64,000 nucleotides of DNA from Pseudomonas mediterranea CFBP 5447 (GTDB lineage: Bacteria > Pseudomonadota > Gammaproteobacteria > Pseudomonadales > Pseudomonadaceae). This document shows positions 18,360 through 26,920 of the stretch, one piece after another (position 1 is the first letter of the stretch; every line of letters starts with the position of its first letter). The notes under the pieces are model-generated. The model searched no databases and was not told the DNA's origin. It was given only the letters and a program-made list of their open reading frames with translations. The DNA lies in contig NZ_KN322984.1 of NCBI RefSeq assembly GCF_000774145.1, positions 21,976-85,975 on the forward strand, written 5' to 3'. The translations under genes were made by a program, and so were the position numbers.

Positions 18360-18561
18360 GGTCGAAAACGACCGAAACGGTACGGGTGTTGCAGTCCATT
18401 GCTGCTACCCCTGCAACCCGGTTTCGAGCCCAGGCTCGCAAACCATGAACTTCGGATGGAAGCAGCCCCACGGGCCTGCTTCCTACTGTCCCGAAGTTGT
18501 TATACCCGGCGCCAGTCGGTTGTAGTGCTTCAGGACGGAACGGTGGGCACCGTGATGGTGC
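18360..18561 (+). ncRNA. Structured nrdA leader RNA (hairpin series)
   Basis: Successive hairpins can be drawn: GGTCG-AAAA-CGACC (18360-18373); GTTGCAG...CTGCAAC (18388-18417); GTTT-GAGC...GCTC-AAAC (18421-18443); a nested pair AACTTCGG...CCGAAGTT (18448-18498) enclosing GGAAGCAG...CTGCTTCC (18458-18483); and GGGCACC-GTGAT-GGTGCCC (18543-18561). The density of exact stems suggests a functional leader or a small RNA. I do not recognise it as a known riboswitch class. Confidence 0.45.
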
Positions 18562-18592
18562 CCAAACAAACATAGAGAACGTGGAGACACCC

Positions 18593-21484
18593 ATGCACAC
18601 CGACACAACTCGCGAGAACCCGCAGGGCACCGCGCCGCTGGCCGCCGATTCGACCCCGGATCTGGCCGCCACCGCGCCTGGTCAACTGCGCGTGATCAAG
18701 CGTAACGGCACTGTCGTTCCTTACACCGATGACAAGATCACCGTCGCCATCACCAAAGCGTTCCTCGCAGTTGAAGGTGGCACCGCAGCCGCTTCGTCGC
18801 GCATCCACGACACCGTGGCCCGCCTGACCGAACAGGTCACCGCGACCTTCAAGCGTCGCATGCCGTCGGGCGGCACCATCCACATCGAAGAAATCCAGGA
18901 CCAGGTCGAACTGGCCCTGATGCGTGCCGGCGAGCAAAAGGTCGCGCGTGACTACGTGATCTACCGCGACTCCCGTGCCAAGGAACGCGCCACCCGTAGC
19001 CCGGCCGACGCACCGGTCCAGGCCCACCCGTCGATCCGCATCGCCCGCGCCGATGGCAGCCTGGCGCCGCTGGACATGGGCCGCCTGAGCACCATCGTCA
19101 CCGAGGCCTGCGAAGGCCTGGAAGAGGTCGATGGCGACCTGATCCAGCGCGAAACCCTGAAGAACCTCTACGACGGCGTCGCGCTCAAGGACGTCAACAC
19201 CGCCCTGGTGATGACCGCGCGGACCCTGGTGGAACGCGAGCCGAACTACTCCTTCGTGACCGCCCGCCTGCTGATGGACACCCTGCGTGCCGAAGGCCTG
19301 GGCTTCCTGGAAGTCGCCGAGAGCGCGACTCACCACGAAATGGCCGACCTGTACGCCAAGGCTCTGCCGGCCTACATCGCCAAGGGTATCGAATTCGAAT
19401 TGCTGAACCCGGTCCTGGCTTCCTTCGACCTGGAAAAACTCGGCAAGGCAATCAACCACGAGCGCGACCAGCAGTTCACCTACTTGGGCCTGCAAACCCT
19501 GTACGACCGTTACTTCATCCACAAGGACGGCATCCGCTTCGAACTGCCGCAGATCTTCTTCATGCGCGTGGCCATGGGCCTGGCCATCGAAGAGAAGCAG
19601 AAAGAAGAGCGTGCCATCGAGTTCTACAACCTGCTGTCGTCCTTCGACTACATGGCGTCGACCCCGACCCTGTTCAACGCCGGTACCCTGCGTCCACAGT
19701 TGTCGAGCTGCTACCTGACCACCGTGCCGGACGACCTGTCGGGCATCTACGGCGCGATCCACGACAACGCCATGCTGTCGAAATTCGCCGGCGGCCTGGG
19801 CAACGACTGGACGCCGGTTCGTGCGCTGGGCTCGTACATCAAGGGCACCAACGGTAAATCCCAGGGCGTCGTGCCGTTCCTCAAGGTGGTCAACGACACC
19901 GCTGTCGCGGTCAACCAGGGCGGCAAGCGCAAAGGCGCGGTCTGTGCCTACCTGGAAACCTGGCACATGGACATTGAAGAGTTCATCGAGCTGCGCAAGA
20001 ACACCGGTGACGATCGTCGTCGTACCCACGACATGAACACCGCCAACTGGATCCCCGACCTGTTCATGAAGCGTGTCTTCGACGACGGCAAGTGGACCCT
20101 GTTCTCGCCATCCGAAGTGCCGGACCTGCATGACCTGACCGGCAAGGCCTTCGAAGAGCGCTACGAGTACTACGAAGCCCTGACCGAGTACAACAAGATC
20201 AAGCTGTTCAAGGTCGTCCAGGCCAAGGACCTGTGGCGCAAGATGCTCTCGATGCTGTTCGAGACCGGCCACCCATGGCTGACCTTCAAGGACCCGTGCA
20301 ACCTGCGCAGCCCGCAGCAGCACGTCGGCGTGGTCCACAGCTCGAACCTGTGCACCGAGATCACCCTGAACACCAACAAGGACGAGATCGCCGTCTGCAA
20401 CCTGGGCTCGATCAACCTGCCGAACCACATCGTCGACGGCAAGCTGGACACCGCCAAGCTGCAACGCACCGTGAACACCGCCGTGCGCATGCTCGACAAC
20501 GTGATCGACATCAACTACTACTCGGTGCCACAGGCGAAGAACTCCAACTTCAAGCACCGTCCGGTCGGCCTCGGCATCATGGGCTTCCAGGACGCGCTGT
20601 ACCTGCAGCACATCCCGTACGGTTCCGACGCCGCGGTCGAGTTCGCCGACAAGTCCATGGAAGCGGTCAGCTACTACGCGATCCAGGCCTCCTGCGACCT
20701 GGCCGACGAGCGTGGCGCCTATGAGACGTTCCAGGGCTCGCTGTGGTCCAAGGGCATCCTGCCGCTGGACTCGCAACAGATCCTGATCGCGTCCCGTGGC
20801 GAGAAGTACATCGACGTCGACCTGACCGAGTCCCTGGACTGGGCACCGGTTCGCGCCCGTGTACAGAAAGGTATCCGCAACTCCAACATCATGGCCATCG
20901 CACCGACCGCCACCATCGCCAACATCACCGGCGTGTCGCAGTCGATCGAACCGACCTACCAGAACCTGTACGTGAAATCGAACCTGTCCGGCGAATTCAC
21001 CGTGATCAACCCGTACCTGGTCCGCGACCTCAAGGCCCGCGGCCTGTGGGACTCGGTCATGATCAACGACCTGAAGTACTACGACGGTTCGGTACAGCAG
21101 ATCGAGCGCATCCCGCAGGAGCTCAAGGAACTCTACGCGACCGCGTTCGAAGTGGACACCCGCTGGATCGTCGACGCTGCCAGCCGTCGCCAGAAGTGGA
21201 TCGACCAGGCTCAGTCGCTGAACCTGTACATCGCCGGCGCCTCGGGCAAGAAGCTGGACGTGACCTACCGCATGGCCTGGTACCGTGGCCTGAAAACCAC
21301 CTACTACCTCCGTGCCCTGGCCGCCACCAGCACCGAGAAGTCGACCATCAACACCGGCAAGCTGAACGCTGTTTCCAGCGGCGGCAACCACGGTGACGAC
21401 TCGGTCCTGGCTGCTCCAGCCGGTCCGGCGCCAGTGCCAAAAGCCTGCGCGATCGACGAGCCGGATTGCGAAGCTTGCCAATAA
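18593..21484 (+). CDS. nrdA: Ribonucleoside-diphosphate reductase class Ia, alpha subunit
   Basis: A 963-residue subunit that makes deoxyribonucleotides with NrdB. Two ATP-cone domains are seen near residues 32-130 (VIKRNGTVVPYTDDKI) and 145-240 (RIARADGSLAPLDMGRL), as in P. aeruginosa NrdA. The redox cysteine lies in LSSCYLTTVPDD, the active-site NLCTEI and the following VCNLGSINL are intact, and the tail DCEAC holds the exchange cysteines. The ATG at 18593 follows GTGGAG at good spacing; an earlier in-frame start at 18497 lies inside the leader hairpin. nrdB is not downstream: a terminator and then convergent flgE follow. Confidence 0.97.
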   Translation: MHTDTTRENPQGTAPLAADSTPDLAATAPGQLRVIKRNGTVVPYTDDKITVAITKAFLAVEGGTAAASSRIHDTVARLTEQVTATFKRRMPSGGTIHIEEIQDQVELALMRAGEQKVARDYVIYRDSRAKERATRSPADAPVQAHPSIRIARADGSLAPLDMGRLSTIVTEACEGLEEVDGDLIQRETLKNLYDGVALKDVNTALVMTARTLVEREPNYSFVTARLLMDTLRAEGLGFLEVAESATHHEMADLYAKALPAYIAKGIEFELLNPVLASFDLEKLGKAINHERDQQFTYLGLQTLYDRYFIHKDGIRFELPQIFFMRVAMGLAIEEKQKEERAIEFYNLLSSFDYMASTPTLFNAGTLRPQLSSCYLTTVPDDLSGIYGAIHDNAMLSKFAGGLGNDWTPVRALGSYIKGTNGKSQGVVPFLKVVNDTAVAVNQGGKRKGAVCAYLETWHMDIEEFIELRKNTGDDRRRTHDMNTANWIPDLFMKRVFDDGKWTLFSPSEVPDLHDLTGKAFEERYEYYEALTEYNKIKLFKVVQAKDLWRKMLSMLFETGHPWLTFKDPCNLRSPQQHVGVVHSSNLCTEITLNTNKDEIAVCNLGSINLPNHIVDGKLDTAKLQRTVNTAVRMLDNVIDINYYSVPQAKNSNFKHRPVGLGIMGFQDALYLQHIPYGSDAAVEFADKSMEAVSYYAIQASCDLADERGAYETFQGSLWSKGILPLDSQQILIASRGEKYIDVDLTESLDWAPVRARVQKGIRNSNIMAIAPTATIANITGVSQSIEPTYQNLYVKSNLSGEFTVINPYLVRDLKARGLWDSVMINDLKYYDGSVQQIERIPQELKELYATAFEVDTRWIVDAASRRQKWIDQAQSLNLYIAGASGKKLDVTYRMAWYRGLKTTYYLRALAATSTEKSTINTGKLNAVSSGGNHGDDSVLAAPAGPAPVPKACAIDEPDCEACQ

Positions 21485-21523
21485 GCTGAGCGGGTGGGCG
21501 CTGAAAGGCGTCTGCTGAAAAGA

Positions 21524-21563
21524 AGCCCCCGATAGACTGCTGGTTTATCGGGGGTTTTCTTTT
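21524..21563 (+). terminator. Intrinsic terminator of nrdA
   Basis: CCCCCGATA...TATCGGGGG followed by TTTTCTTTT, 40 bases after the nrdA stop. It ends the transcript without an adjacent nrdB. Confidence 0.93.
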
Positions 21564-21594
21564 GTCTGGAGGAAAGTGGTGGCCGGGCTGGCCC

Positions 21595-21660
21595 CATCGC
21601 GAGCGGGCTCGCTCCCACAGGGGAACGCATTTCAATGTGGGAGCGAACCTGCTCGCGATG
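21595..21660. repeat. Family A REP inverted pair
   Basis: CATCGCGAGCGGGCTCGCTC and the inverse GTGGGAGCGAACCTGCTCGC, between the nrdA and flgE terminators. Confidence 0.88.
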
Positions 21661-21692
21661 AGGCAAGTCCGGACACCACAAAACACCCGCCC

Positions 21693-21720
21693 AAAAAGAA
21701 GCCCCTCTTGCGAGGGGCTC
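21693..21720 (-). terminator. Intrinsic terminator of flgBCDE
   Basis: On the minus strand GAGCCCCTC-GCAA-GAGGGGCTTCTTTTT, 30 bases after the flgE stop. It ends the operon before any flgF. Confidence 0.9.
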
Positions 21721-21750
21721 CTTGTACAACATTCAAGCAACCATCGAGAA

Positions 21751-23052
21751 TCAAGCCATCTGGATGATGGTCTGCATGATCGTGCTCTGGGTAGAGATGG
21801 TCTTGGCGTTTGCCTGGTAGTTGCTCTGGGCCTTGATCAGCTCGACCAGTTCGTTGGTCAGGTTAACGTTGGACTCTTCCAGGGCGTTGGAAACGATCGA
21901 ACCCAAGGTACCGGTGGTTGGCGCATCGTAGGCCGGAATCCCCGAATCGAAGGTTTCCTTCCAGCTGGTGCCACCTACCGGTTGCAGGCCTTGCTCGTTG
22001 GTGAAGCTGGCGAGGGCGAGCTGACCGATCGGCTTGGTCTGGTTGTTGCTGAAGTTGGCCAGCAGGACACCGGAGCCATCGATGGTCAGGTTGGTGATCT
22101 GACCAGTGGCGTAGCCATTCTGGACCGGGAGCGAACGCGCGGTGTCGGCGTTGAACTGGGTGGTGTTGGTCAGGGACAGGGTGATCGTCGACGAACCGGC
22201 GCCGTTGGGGGCCCATACGCCGTTGGTCACGGTACCGGGCACCCAGCCACTCAACACCAGATCATTGCTGATGATCGGCGCCGGCACCGCTGGAGTACTG
22301 ACCTGAGTCAGCTTGCCACTCGAGTCGAAGGTCATGGTCGACGGCACCGCAAGGGTGGCGGCGGCGGTTGGCGAACTGCCATCCAGGTTACGACCGTCGA
22401 TCAGGGTGTAGACATTCCAGGTATTGGAACCCGTCTTGACCATGTACTGGTCCATGGAATGCTGGTTGCCCTGAGTGTCGTACACCGGCGTAGTGAACTG
22501 CTTGGTGAAGGTCGAAGTATCGGCCGGGTTGAACGCCGCAGTGATCGCCGTCGCCGTCGAGTTCAGGTTGATGGTCGACGAAACCAGGCTGGTTGCTTGC
22601 GGCGGCAGGTTGGAAGTGTCGATACGCAGGTCGGTCAGGATCCCGTTCTGGATCTTGCCGTTCGCATCCACGCCATAACCCTGCAGCTTCGAAGTGCCGT
22701 CACTGTTGGTGATATAGCCTTCCTTGTCGGTCTTGAACGTACCGGCACGGGTGTAGCTCAGGGAACCGTCGTTGCTCAGGACGAAGAAGCCCTGGCCCTG
22801 GATACCCATGTCCAGCACGTTGCCGGTGTTGTTGACGTCGCCCTGGCCGAACTGTTGGGAAACGTTGGACAGGCGCACGCCGTTGCCGACGGTCTTGCTG
22901 CCCGAACCCAGCTTGGTAGCCGAGTAGACGTCTTCGAATTCCGCGCGGGACGATTTGAAGCCGGTGGTTGCCACGTTGGCGATGTTGTTACCGGTGACGT
23001 CCAGCTGTTTGTTGGCAGCATAGAGACCGCTAAGGCCGATGTTGAAAGACAT
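21751..23052 (-). CDS. flgE: Flagellar hook protein FlgE
   Basis: A 433-residue hook subunit, last gene of flgBCDE. The N-terminal MSFNIGLSGLYAANKQLDVTG and NNIANVATTGFKSSRAEF motifs and the C-terminal SNVNLTNELVELIKAQSNYQ heptad region are the conserved rod/hook ends that pack into the axial filament. The middle (about residues 130-340) is variable and exposed. It is secreted by the flagellar type III system without a cleaved signal. flgF does not follow, which is unusual compared with the flgB-L order in many relatives. Confidence 0.96.
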   Translation of the reverse strand: MSFNIGLSGLYAANKQLDVTGNNIANVATTGFKSSRAEFEDVYSATKLGSGSKTVGNGVRLSNVSQQFGQGDVNNTGNVLDMGIQGQGFFVLSNDGSLSYTRAGTFKTDKEGYITNSDGTSKLQGYGVDANGKIQNGILTDLRIDTSNLPPQATSLVSSTINLNSTATAITAAFNPADTSTFTKQFTTPVYDTQGNQHSMDQYMVKTGSNTWNVYTLIDGRNLDGSSPTAAATLAVPSTMTFDSSGKLTQVSTPAVPAPIISNDLVLSGWVPGTVTNGVWAPNGAGSSTITLSLTNTTQFNADTARSLPVQNGYATGQITNLTIDGSGVLLANFSNNQTKPIGQLALASFTNEQGLQPVGGTSWKETFDSGIPAYDAPTTGTLGSIVSNALEESNVNLTNELVELIKAQSNYQANAKTISTQSTIMQTIIQMA

Positions 23053-23081
23053 ATTCCACTCCTTTGCCGGGTTAGTCGGCT

Positions 23082-23804
23082 CTACATACCAATAGTTTGT
23101 ACTTTGGACAGGGCGATGCTGCCCAGCCCGGCGAGGTTGAGCATCAGCTCTCCCCCTGTCTGGCTGATCGTCACGCTGCTGACGGTTGCCGGCAGGTTGG
23201 TGATCAGCGAGGTGGCCTTGCCGTCGATGGTGGTCGAAGCCGCGAAGGTATAAGTACCCGCCTCGACCGTGGTGCCCGCGTCGTTCTTGCCATCCCAGAT
23301 AAAGGCAGAGTTACCGGCCTTCTGGCTGCCCAAGTCGATGGTGCGAACCGTCTTGCCGTCCTTGTCGACGATCTTGACCGCAACGGACGAGACCGCCGAG
23401 GGCACCACCACCGTGCCGTTGAGGCTCTTGGAGGTATCGACCACCGCCTTGTCGCCAGGGGCAATGACTGAACGTCCCACCAGCGACGAGGCCTGCAAGG
23501 CCTGGGACGAGTTGTAGTTGCTGGCCAGCCCGCTCACGGTATCGTTGAGGGTGGTGATGCCTTCCAGGCTGCTGAACTGTGCCAACTGGGCAACGAACTC
23601 ACCATTGTCCTGAGGCGACAGCGGATCCTGGTTTTTCAGCTGGGTGACGAGCAGTTGCAGGAACGCATCCTTGCCCAGCTCCTTTTTACCGGTCGCAGCC
23701 CCTGTCATCGAAGACAGGCCGTCGGAGGTGTTATTGGTCTTGACCGAGGAGTTGGCCAGAATCTCGTTGAGGCTCAAACCGCTGGTGGTGTTGGTAACGC
23801 TCAT
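23082..23804 (-). CDS. flgD: Flagellar hook assembly protein FlgD
   Basis: A 240-residue hook cap (scaffold) protein. FLQLLVTQLKNQDPLSPQDN near residue 48 followed by GEFVAQLAQFSSLEGI is the FlgD hallmark, with a C-terminal FlgD Ig-like/tudor region (FIWDGKNDAGTTVEAGTYTF) near residue 165. It caps the growing hook and leaves when the hook is complete. It is located between flgC and flgE with short gaps, in the sigma-54-driven operon. Confidence 0.95.
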   Translation of the reverse strand: MSVTNTTSGLSLNEILANSSVKTNNTSDGLSSMTGAATGKKELGKDAFLQLLVTQLKNQDPLSPQDNGEFVAQLAQFSSLEGITTLNDTVSGLASNYNSSQALQASSLVGRSVIAPGDKAVVDTSKSLNGTVVVPSAVSSVAVKIVDKDGKTVRTIDLGSQKAGNSAFIWDGKNDAGTTVEAGTYTFAASTTIDGKATSLITNLPATVSSVTISQTGGELMLNLAGLGSIALSKVQTIGM

Positions 23805-23819
23805 GTGACTCGCCCCTTA

Positions 23820-24263
23820 TCACTGACCCAGGGTCAGGACCTTCTGCATCATGGTTTTGGCGGTGTTCATCATTTCGGCGTTGGTCTGGAACGAACGACT
23901 GGCGGAAATCATGTCGGCCATTTCTTCGACGACGTTGACGTTCGGGTAATAGACATAGCCCTTGGCGTCGGCAGCCGGATGGTTCGGCTCGTAGCGCGCT
24001 TCGAGGTTGCTCTGGTCTTCGACCACGCCCATTACCTGCACGCCCTGCCCGGCCGCGTCCTGCTCCTGGAACAGCGAGCCACTGCCATTCGCCTGGCCGC
24101 CCTGGAACATGGTGGCGAACACCGGGTGACGGGCGCGGTAGGTCTGGTCGATGCTCGACGAAACGGTCTCGGCGTTGGCGATGTTACTGGCGACAGTGTT
24201 CAGGCGAGTGGTCTGGGCACTCATGGCACTGCCGGCGATGTTGAATACGCTCGCAATCGACAT
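23820..24263 (-). CDS. flgC: Flagellar basal-body rod protein FlgC
   Basis: A 147-residue proximal rod protein. MSIASVFNIAGSAMSAQTTRLNTV and ASNIANAETVSS form the conserved N-terminus; the C-terminus VVEEMADMISASRSFQTNAEMMNTAK is the matching helix. It is exported to the periplasm by the flagellar export apparatus. The stop of flgB is three bases upstream of its start, so the genes are tightly coupled. Confidence 0.96.
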   Translation of the reverse strand: MSIASVFNIAGSAMSAQTTRLNTVASNIANAETVSSSIDQTYRARHPVFATMFQGGQANGSGSLFQEQDAAGQGVQVMGVVEDQSNLEARYEPNHPAADAKGYVYYPNVNVVEEMADMISASRSFQTNAEMMNTAKTMMQKVLTLGQ

Positions 24264-24266
24264 GGC

Positions 24267-24674
24267 TTATTCTCCGCGCAGGGCCGAGATCAGCCCTTTG
24301 AATTTGCTGTTGAGCAGGGTGAAGCTGGCCTGGAAGTTCACGGAGTTCTCCGCGTAGTTGGACTGTTCCAGTTGAGCGTCCACGGTGTTCTGGTCGATCG
24401 AAGGTTGCATCGGCGTGCGATACATCAGCGACTCGTCACCATTGCCCAGGCCTTCGGCCTCGATATGACGGCTGTTGGTCATGTTCAGGGCGAAAGAACC
24501 GTTCTTGGTCTTCTCGTTCTGCTCGGCGAGCACTTTGGAGAAGTCCAGGTCCCGGGCCTTATAGTTCGGGGTGTCGGCGTTGGCGATATTGTTGGCCAGG
24601 ACTTCGGCACGCTGGGCGCGGAAGCTCAGGGCCTGTTCGTGGATACCGAGCGCTTTATCGAAGCTGATGCTCAT
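24267..24674 (-). CDS. flgB: Flagellar basal-body rod protein FlgB
   Basis: A 135-residue proximal rod protein starting MSISFDKALGIHEQALSFRA; the motif NNIANADTPNYKARD near residue 30 is diagnostic. The C-terminus ENSVNFQASFTLLNSKFKGL forms the partner helix. The start at 24674 fits the family; the frame stays open far upstream into a REP element but has no support there. A perfect sigma-54 promoter lies 45-59 bases upstream, so the operon is an intermediate-class flagellar unit expected to be controlled by a FleR-type activator. Confidence 0.96.
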   Translation of the reverse strand: MSISFDKALGIHEQALSFRAQRAEVLANNIANADTPNYKARDLDFSKVLAEQNEKTKNGSFALNMTNSRHIEAEGLGNGDESLMYRTPMQPSIDQNTVDAQLEQSNYAENSVNFQASFTLLNSKFKGLISALRGE

Positions 24675-24718
24675 GTCGGAAACCTTTGGGTGACCAGAAT
24701 GTACGTGCGATGGATATA

Positions 24719-24733
24719 GCAAGCGTCGTGCCA
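24719..24733 (-). promoter_or_regulatory. Sigma-54 promoter of flgBCDE
   Basis: On the minus strand TGGCACGACGCTTGC, GG-N10-GC with full TGGCACG-N4-TTGC consensus. Predicted start near 24707 gives a leader of about 33 bases. Confidence 0.92.
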
Positions 24734-24856
24734 CTTTCAAAAACCCCGTAAACCGGGGCTTTGCGGGCATCGGCAAGGCGGCAATGCCAGAAAAGCGGCA
24801 ACCGTTTTCCGCCGGCTGCCGCTTTTCTGCCGCTCTCAAGGTCAATGAAGGGCAAT

Positions 24857-24949
24857 TGTGGGAGCGAGCCCTGCTCGCGATAGCGGTGTGACAGTCAATA
24901 TGGATAGCGCCTGTTGGACCGCTATCGCGAGCAGGCTCGCTCCCACAGG
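24857..24949. repeat. Family A REP pair, opposite arrangement
   Basis: TGTGGGAGCGAGCC(C)TGCTCG first, then GCTATCGCGAGCAGGCTCGC. The first copy carries one extra C in the loop. Confidence 0.88.
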
Positions 24950-24981
24950 GGGGTAGTGAAGATTGGCTGGAGAATCGGCAT

Positions 24982-25018
24982 AAAAAAACGGGAGCCTTCC
25001 AGAGACTCCCGTTTTTTT
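24982..25018 (-). terminator. Intrinsic terminator of cheV-cheR (bidirectional)
   Basis: AAAAAAACGGGAG...CTCCCGTTTTTTT with an 11-base loop, 16 bases past the cheR stop. Confidence 0.92.
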
Positions 25019-25033
25019 GACGACCCGGACGCA

Positions 25034-25861
25034 TCACTTCGCCTGGTAGATGATCCCCGGGCTGCACTGGATCATCTGGTAATGATCCGGCAAACCGTTC
25101 AGCGCTTCGGACGCACCGAGGAACAGGTAGCCGCCCGGCTTCAGGGTGCCGTGGATACGCAGCAGGATGTCCTTCTTCACTTCGGCGGAGAAGTAGATCA
25201 GTACATTGCGGCAGAACACGATGTCGAATTTGCCCAGGCTGGCATAGCTGTCCAGCAGGTTGAACGAGCGGAATTCCACCCGGCTCTTGATCGGCGCCTT
25301 GACCACCCAGCGCCCCGGCCCTTTCGGATCGAAGTAGCGTTGCAGGCGATCAGGCGACAGGCCGCGGCCGATGGCCAGGCTGTCGTACTCACCCGTCTTG
25401 CAGTTGTTGAGCATGGTCCCGGACAGGTCCGTGGCAACGATCTGCACGCCCCCCTTCAGCTGGCCGATATTGGTCCGCTCGAACTCGTCGATGGACATCG
25501 ACAGCGAATAGGGTTCCTGGCCCGACGAACAAGCGGCCGACCAGATCCGCAGGCGCTGGCCCGGGCTGGCCTTGATGGCCGCCGGCAGCACTTTGTTCTT
25601 CAATACTTCGAACGGATAGGTATCGCGAAACCACAGGGTTTCATTGGTGGTCATGGCATCCACCACCATTTCGCGCAAACCGCTGCGCGGCTGGGTCTGG
25701 ATACGCTGCACCAGCTCGCCCAACGATTTGAGGCCCTGTTGCTCCATCAATTTGTTGAGACGGCTCGACACCAGATATTGCTTGTTTTCACCAAGCAATA
25801 TGCCACAGGCTTTTTCCAGGAAGACCCGGAACTGTTCGAAATCCAAATTACCCGTAGACAA
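25034..25861 (-). CDS. cheR: Chemotaxis protein methyltransferase CheR
   Basis: A 275-residue S-adenosylmethionine-dependent enzyme that methylates glutamates of chemoreceptors. The N-terminal helical domain (LDFEQFRVFLEKACGILLG) precedes the SAM domain: IWSAACSSGQEPYSLSM near residue 105, DIVFCRNVLIYFS near residue 210, GGYLFLGASEAL near residue 245. The start is called at TTG 25861 because GAGG lies seven bases before it and the protein then begins (M)STGNLDFEQF like other Pseudomonas CheR1. An ATG at 25879 would have no ribosome binding site. It is co-directional with cheV. Confidence 0.93.
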   Translation of the reverse strand: MSTGNLDFEQFRVFLEKACGILLGENKQYLVSSRLNKLMEQQGLKSLGELVQRIQTQPRSGLREMVVDAMTTNETLWFRDTYPFEVLKNKVLPAAIKASPGQRLRIWSAACSSGQEPYSLSMSIDEFERTNIGQLKGGVQIVATDLSGTMLNNCKTGEYDSLAIGRGLSPDRLQRYFDPKGPGRWVVKAPIKSRVEFRSFNLLDSYASLGKFDIVFCRNVLIYFSAEVKKDILLRIHGTLKPGGYLFLGASEALNGLPDHYQMIQCSPGIIYQAK

Positions 25862-25915
25862 GTTACCGCCTCTTTCCATTGTATTGATTTGCCGGGCGCG
25901 CAATGCGCCCGACCT

Positions 25916-26842
25916 TTATTCAGCAGCCTTGATCCGCTCGACCACCCGGGAAGCCAGGTCATCGGGGCGGAACTTGGCGAGAAAATCATCGGCACCGACC
26001 TTCTTGACCATCGCCTGGTTGAAGACGCCTGACAGGGAGGTGTGCAAGATGATGTGCAGCTTCTGCATACGCGGATCGCTGCGGACTTCCGACGTCAGGG
26101 TATACCCGTCCATCTCCGGCATCTCGATGTCGGAGATCATCATCAGGAACTCCTCTTCCGGTTTCTTGCCCTCGTCGACCAGGTTACGCAGGTAGTCCAG
26201 CGCCTGCCGTCCATCGTTCAGCGCAACCACTTCGACACCGATCGTCTGCAGACAACGGGTCACCTGCTTACGTGCCACCGACGAATCGTCCACCGTCAGC
26301 ACCCGCAGCGAAATCGCCTTGTGCTGGGTTTCGGCGTCCACCACACCCTGGGAGATGGTTTCCGTGGTCGGCGCCACTTCGGCGAGGATCTTCTCCACGT
26401 CGATGATTTCCACCAACTGGCCGTCGACTCGGGTCACCGCCGTCAGGTAGTGATCGCGGCCGGTGCCCTTGGGCGGTGGATGGATCTCTTCCCAGTTCAT
26501 ATTGACGATGCGTTCCACCGAGCGCACCAGGAAACCCTGGGTCTTGGTGTTGTACTCGGTGATGATCACAAACGGATTGCTCTGATCCAGCAGCCGACCG
26601 GAACCGGTGGCCATCGCCAGATCGAGAATCGGAATGGTCGCTCCCCGGATGTTCGCCACACCGCACACGACGGGACTGGATTTGGGCATCAAGGTCAGCT
26701 TGGGGCATTGCAGCACCTCGCGCACCTTGAATACGTTGATCCCATATAACTGCTGGCCATCGAGACGGAACAACAACAGCTCCAGGCGATTCTGACCGAC
26801 CAGCTGCGTGCGCTGGTTTACCGAATCCATCACTCCCGCCAT
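25916..26842 (-). CDS. cheV: Chemotaxis coupling protein CheV
   Basis: A 308-residue CheW-receiver fusion. CheW-like domain at about residues 18-165 (LLLFRLDGQQLYGINVFKVREV, GVANIRGATIPILDL as motifs) and receiver domain at about 178-305 with the phosphorylated Asp in MMISDIEMPEMDGY. CheV links receptors to CheA and can be phosphorylated as part of adaptation. The start at 26842 has TAGGAG at proper spacing; an in-frame ATG at 26899 lies inside the flgA promoter. It is divergent from flgA. Confidence 0.95.
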   Translation of the reverse strand: MAGVMDSVNQRTQLVGQNRLELLLFRLDGQQLYGINVFKVREVLQCPKLTLMPKSSPVVCGVANIRGATIPILDLAMATGSGRLLDQSNPFVIITEYNTKTQGFLVRSVERIVNMNWEEIHPPPKGTGRDHYLTAVTRVDGQLVEIIDVEKILAEVAPTTETISQGVVDAETQHKAISLRVLTVDDSSVARKQVTRCLQTIGVEVVALNDGRQALDYLRNLVDEGKKPEEEFLMMISDIEMPEMDGYTLTSEVRSDPRMQKLHIILHTSLSGVFNQAMVKKVGADDFLAKFRPDDLASRVVERIKAAE

Positions 26843-26893
26843 GCCCTGACTCCTACCTAACGCTAATGTGTCCGACGCGCATTCATCACTAAA

Positions 26894-26908
26894 CGGCACG
26901 GGGCTTGC
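26894..26908 (+). promoter_or_regulatory. Sigma-54 promoter abutting flgA
   Basis: CGGCACGGGGCTTGC, GG-N10-GC. The predicted transcript start (about 12 bases past the GC) falls on or next to the annotated flgA ATG at 26921, implying a leaderless message or a downstream real start. Confidence 0.75.
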
Positions 26909-26920
26909 TATTCAACCGGC

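Larger units (their letters stand above)
17703..18592 (+). other. 890-base nrdA upstream and leader region
   Basis: The longest non-coding stretch in the window. In order it holds a family B repeat, a perfect DnaA box (18155), two candidate NrdR boxes (18191 and 18222) and a series of stable hairpins (18360-18561) before the nrdA start. No convincing protein-coding frame with a ribosome binding site is seen. Confidence 0.7.
24675..25033. other. Intergenic region between cheR and flgB
   Basis: Holds the flgB sigma-54 promoter, a tail-to-tail family A REP pair (24857-24949) and the cheR terminator (24982-25018). It contains no coding sequence that I can support. Confidence 0.75.

Noticed and set aside
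18301..18440. Cobalamin riboswitch, because GGCCACTG appears upstream of a reductase gene
   Set aside because: The B12 box and other aptamer segments are absent, and class Ia reductases are not the usual targets.
18448..18498. Signal recognition particle (4.5S) RNA, because GGAAGCAGCC appears
   Set aside because: The conserved GGTCAGG...GGAAGGAAGCAGCC loop is missing, and here GGAAGCAG is paired in a stem instead of exposed.
18530..21481. A 983-codon open frame opposite nrdA
   Set aside because: Composition is typical of an antisense shadow (Val, Asp, His and Gln rich), with no domain and no ribosome binding site.
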